From Hyphomicrobiales bacterium (GTDB taxonomy: Bacteria; Pseudomonadota; Alphaproteobacteria; Rhizobiales; Beijerinckiaceae): a stretch of DNA of 8,121 nucleotides. Under the pieces are notes generated by a model. It saw nothing but the letters and a program-made list of their open reading frames with translations, was not told the origin of the DNA and did no database searches. The DNA lies in assembly GCA_003567055.1 (NCBI GenBank), contig PXAW01000432.1, positions 1 through 8,121 on the forward strand. Direction: 5' to 3'. Shown here one piece after another: positions 5,900-8,121 of this stretch (the first letter of the stretch is position 1; the number at the start of each line of letters is the position of its first letter). The translations under genes and the position numbers were made by a program.

Positions 5900-5929
5900 G
5901 GGATGAAACGGCCCGGCGCGCCGTTTGCA
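5900..5929 (+). promoter_or_regulatory. Bipartite promoter-like element, rightward copy
   Basis: GGGATGAAAC (5900-5909), a 12-base spacer and CGTTTGCA (5922-5929) stand 27 bases before the ATG of the 220-residue membrane protein, leaving room for a transcription start and a short leader. It mirrors the element at 5815-5844. The two box pairs together form an interrupted inverted repeat across the divergent region. An extracytoplasmic-function sigma factor promoter is the favoured reading; a shared repressor or activator site is the alternative. Confidence 0.55.
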
Positions 5930-5956
5930 AGGCATCATGCGAACCCGGAGGCAGCC

Positions 5957-6619
5957 ATGACCATTCGCGAAGACGTGACCACACGCGAAGCCGCGCGCGC
6001 GCCCGCCCTCGTCACGATGCCCGCCTTTCGCACAATGCCGGCACTCGCCGATCTGCGCAGGCACCCGGTTCTGGGCAGCCTGCCGGAGCGGGCCGCCGCA
6101 TCGGCGACGCATCTCGGCTGCGCGGCGCGCGATCTGCAAGTGCGCTTCCGCGATCTCCAAGGGCGCTTCCGCACGCGGATGCGCGCATGGATCGATGGCC
6201 TGCCGACGATGCAGGCGATCGGACGCAAGGCGCGGCGCGAATCATTGCTGTTCCTGCGTGACAACGGCTTCGCGCCGCTTGCCGGCCTGTTCGCGCTCTC
6301 GCCGCGTCTGGCCTGGGCGATGGTGCTGCCCTTCGCGATGACGAGTCTGTTCGGCATCTTCATCTTCGGCATCGAGCTGGTTCTCGTCTCGGCACTCGGC
6401 CTGTTCTTCGCATTCCTCGTCGCCAATGACGCAGCCCGGCGATTGCAGGAGGAGGCGAAGGCCGACGAAGGGGAAAACAGCGCCGCGCCGCTGGTCATCA
6501 CGATTCCCGGCGCGCTGCCCGCACCCGCCGAGACATCGCTCACGCCGCCGCTCACGCTGCCGCTCGCCGCGTCGCTTCATGCGCGCCAGCCCGTCAGCAC
6601 GCGCCGTGAGGAGGCCTGA
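5957..6619 (+). CDS. Unknown inner-membrane protein with a two-helix hydrophobic core
   Basis: This 220-residue protein was not recognised as a named family. Residues 1-100 are basic and probably cytoplasmic, with a duplicated heptad RDLQVRF/RDLQGRF at 58-71. Residues about 105-157 are hydrophobic and contain two likely membrane helices (about 117-137 and 138-157; LVLVSALGLFFAFLVAND ends the second). A charged stretch RRLQEEAKADEGE follows, then a Pro/Ala/Thr-rich tail. ATG 5957 was chosen because GGAGG (5947-5951) stands 5 bases before it and a promoter-like element lies at 5900-5929. An upstream frame to 5903 would overlap that element. It is the first gene of a tight cassette, with the DUF2333 start only 2 bases after its stop, so the two proteins may act together in the membrane. 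Confidence 0.75.
   Translation: MTIREDVTTREAARAPALVTMPAFRTMPALADLRRHPVLGSLPERAAASATHLGCAARDLQVRFRDLQGRFRTRMRAWIDGLPTMQAIGRKARRESLLFLRDNGFAPLAGLFALSPRLAWAMVLPFAMTSLFGIFIFGIELVLVSALGLFFAFLVANDAARRLQEEAKADEGENSAAPLVITIPGALPAPAETSLTPPLTLPLAASLHARQPVSTRREEA
6128..6169 (+). repeat. 21-bp direct repeat inside the membrane protein gene
   Basis: Two adjacent 21-base units (6128-6148 and 6149-6169) agree at 19 of 21 bases and encode RDLQVRF and RDLQGRF. The seven-residue period suits an amphipathic helix or coiled-coil segment just before the membrane region. Confidence 0.85.
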
Positions 6620-6621
6620 TC

Positions 6622-7719
6622 ATGGCACAGGCCGGCCATCTGCCCGCAGGATCGCATAATGGAAGATCCGAAGGTGCCGGCGGTCGCTCGCGCGCCCTCG
6701 TTCCCGTGCCCCGGGACGAGTCTGCGATCGAGCGGCACGTCCCCCGGGAGCCCCGCGCGATCGCCGTGGATGCGGCGATCTTCGTGGCGAAGCTCGCATT
6801 CGGGCGCGACTGGCGCACCATCGCGCGGCGCGGCCTGATCGGATTCGCCGGTTTCCTCGTCGTCTATTTCGGCGTCGTCGGCTCGGTGATGACGCGCATG
6901 GACGCCAATCCCGATTTCATGCCCCCCGCCGCCGTCGAAGGCGGCAGCCATGCCATGAACATGGCGATCGCCCTGGTTGATCGCGAGGTCAACCAGCATG
7001 GCTGGCTGCCCAACGATCCGTGGTTCATGCCGGGCGGCCTGCGCGACAACGCCCCGAATTTCCAGCTCGGCATCATCCAGGCGCTGGGGCGCTTCTCCTT
7101 CGAGATGGTGGATACGATCGGGCGGGCGCGCGGCTCGTCGCGGGCGGATCCGGATCTCGAGCGCGCTGCCGGCTTTCTGCAATTCCCCGGCGATATCTGG
7201 CATATCGCGTTCGACAAGTCGCTGATGCCCACGGTGACGAGCGATCAGCAATACCGCGCCGCCCTGCGTGCGCTGACCTCCTACAATAACCGCGTGGCCC
7301 AGGGGCAGGCGATCTTCGAGCGGCGCGCCGATGCGCTGGCCTCGACGCTGACCCGGATCGCCGATGATCTCGGTTCGCAGACCGCGCAGCTCGAGCAGCA
7401 CAGCCGCAGCAACGTGTTCTGGCTGATCGATTTCGAGGCCGACGACATCTTCTTTCGCAACAAGGGGGTGACCTATGCCTATTACCTGCTGCTGCGCGAG
7501 CTCGGCCGTGATTTCGAGCCCCTGATCGCCGCGCGCGGGCTCTCCTCCGTCTGGCAGCAGACGGTGACGACCCTGCGCTATGCCTCGCAGCTCGATCCCC
7601 TGATCGTGATGAATGCCCGCAGCGACGGGCTGCTGGCCAATCACCTGGTCCTGCAGGGCTTCTACATCAACCGCGCCGTCATCCAGCTCAACGAACTGGT
7701 GACCACGCTCAACTTCTGA
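6622..7719 (+). CDS. DUF2333 family membrane-anchored protein
   Basis: A 365-residue protein of the proteobacterial DUF2333 family, whose biochemical role is unknown. The first 70 residues are basic and probably cytoplasmic. One membrane helix follows at about 71-90 (GLIGFAGFLVVYFGVVGSVM). The large remainder (about 91-365) would lie in the periplasm. Family-like signatures are REVNQHGWLPNDPWFMPGGL, DNAPNFQLGIIQALGRF, FLQFPGDIW and RSNVFWLIDFEADDIFF. The last third contains KGVTYAYYLLLRELGRDF and ends NELVTTLNF. GAGGAGG (6608-6614) stands 7 bases before ATG 6622. The start lies 2 bases after the previous stop, so translation is probably coupled. No catalytic motif was recognised. Being sandwiched between two small membrane proteins suggests an envelope complex, which is inference. 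Confidence 0.9.
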   Translation: MAQAGHLPAGSHNGRSEGAGGRSRALVPVPRDESAIERHVPREPRAIAVDAAIFVAKLAFGRDWRTIARRGLIGFAGFLVVYFGVVGSVMTRMDANPDFMPPAAVEGGSHAMNMAIALVDREVNQHGWLPNDPWFMPGGLRDNAPNFQLGIIQALGRFSFEMVDTIGRARGSSRADPDLERAAGFLQFPGDIWHIAFDKSLMPTVTSDQQYRAALRALTSYNNRVAQGQAIFERRADALASTLTRIADDLGSQTAQLEQHSRSNVFWLIDFEADDIFFRNKGVTYAYYLLLRELGRDFEPLIAARGLSSVWQQTVTTLRYASQLDPLIVMNARSDGLLANHLVLQGFYINRAVIQLNELVTTLNF

Positions 7720-7744
7720 ACCGTCGCTGTGAGGAGATACGTTC

Positions 7745-8086
7745 ATGCAACCGATCCAGCTTCTGCGCATTCCGATGCCCGTGGTCGCTCTCGCGGCATC
7801 GCTCGTCCTGCTCGCCTATGCGTTGCGCGCCGATCTCTATGCGGGGCCGGGTATCGTCACGAGCCTGCTCGCCATCGCAGCCGTGTTCGTCGCGGCGAAG
7901 AACGTGGCGCAGCCGTTGCGGCGCGACTGGCGCGACATGGCCGTGCTCGGCCTCGCCATCGCGCTGGCGCCGCTGGTGCTCTCGCCCTTCATCGCCTTCC
8001 CGCCCGGCGCGTGGCTGATCCACCTCCTCTGCGGCGCCGTGATCGGGCTGCGGGCGGGTTTCGAACTGCGTGACGACGTGCCGTGA
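7745..8086 (+). CDS. Small four-helix membrane protein, SPW-repeat-like
   Basis: A 113-residue, very hydrophobic protein with four likely membrane helices, at about 10-27, 36-52, 66-85 and 89-105. The part DWRDMAVLGLAIALAPLVL followed by SPF and a Trp near residue 90 resembles SPW-repeat membrane proteins (W..vlGl.l..sP...), but the match is loose and the family is not certain. GAGGAG (7731-7736) stands 8 bases before ATG 7745, a good ribosome-binding site. It follows the DUF2333 stop by 25 bases and ends just before a terminator, making it the last gene of the three-gene cassette. An Arg-rich frame overlapping it from 7729 is rejected. Confidence 0.8.
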   Translation: MQPIQLLRIPMPVVALAASLVLLAYALRADLYAGPGIVTSLLAIAAVFVAAKNVAQPLRRDWRDMAVLGLAIALAPLVLSPFIAFPPGAWLIHLLCGAVIGLRAGFELRDDVP

Positions 8087-8096
8087 GCACTGCGTC

Positions 8097-8118
8097 ATCC
8101 TGCCGCACAGGATTTTTT
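8097..8118 (+). terminator. Rho-independent terminator after the membrane cassette
   Basis: ATCCTG (8097-8102) pairs perfectly with CAGGAT (8108-8113) across a 5-base loop, and the stem runs straight into six T residues (8113-8118). It begins 10 bases after the last stop codon of the cassette. The stem is short but the arrangement is typical, and it marks the end of the DUF2333 operon. Confidence 0.8.
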
Positions 8119-8121
8119 CCA

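Noticed and set aside
6577..7770. 397-codon leftward open frame antisense to DUF2333
   Set aside because: It has high His, Asp, Gly and Arg content without domains. The plus strand encodes a clear DUF2333 protein with good start signals.

Overview
The window looks like chromosomal DNA of a GC-rich alphaproteobacterium, most plausibly a member of the Hyphomicrobiales (rhizobial order). The evidence is the strong G/C bias at third codon positions, and the mix of DUF1045, DUF6522, DUF1127-like and DUF2333 proteins beside a HerA-type ATPase and a signal-less gamma-glutamyltransferase. The genus cannot be named from the sequence alone. No tRNA, rRNA, CRISPR array, insertion sequence or phage gene was seen. 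Genes cover almost all of the window; the two largest gaps are 265 and 176 bases.

Layout, left to right. (1) The 3' part of a HerA/DUF87 DNA-translocase gene (+), cut by the left window edge, with an expanding 15-bp repeat in its C-terminal tail. (2) Convergent to it, an operon on the minus strand: gamma-glutamyltransferase followed by a 2H-phosphoesterase-like DUF1045 protein, joined by an ATGA stop/start overlap. (3) A 265-base divergent intergenic region. (4) A plus-strand pair: a tandem universal stress protein (Usp) whose reading frame is broken by a TGA at codon 40, and a small DUF6522-type protein directly behind it. (5) A convergent minus-strand gene for a 115-residue DUF1127-like protein. 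(6) A 176-base divergent region holding two mirror-image copies of a bipartite promoter-like element. (7) A plus-strand three-gene membrane cassette: an unknown 220-residue membrane protein, a DUF2333 membrane-anchored protein and a small four-helix membrane protein. It ends in a clear Rho-independent terminator at the right edge.

Two features deserve most attention. One is the stop-interrupted usp gene, where the TGA lies beside a Shine-Dalgarno-like sequence and a GTG, so the gene could be either a nonsense mutant or a gene that restarts translation. The other is the pair of boxes GGGATGAAAC-N12-CGTTTGCA, found in both orientations with identical spacing between the DUF1127-like gene and the DUF2333 cassette. 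It suggests both transcripts respond to the same sigma factor or regulator. The Usp and DUF1127-like genes fit a stress-response theme, but that link is inference.
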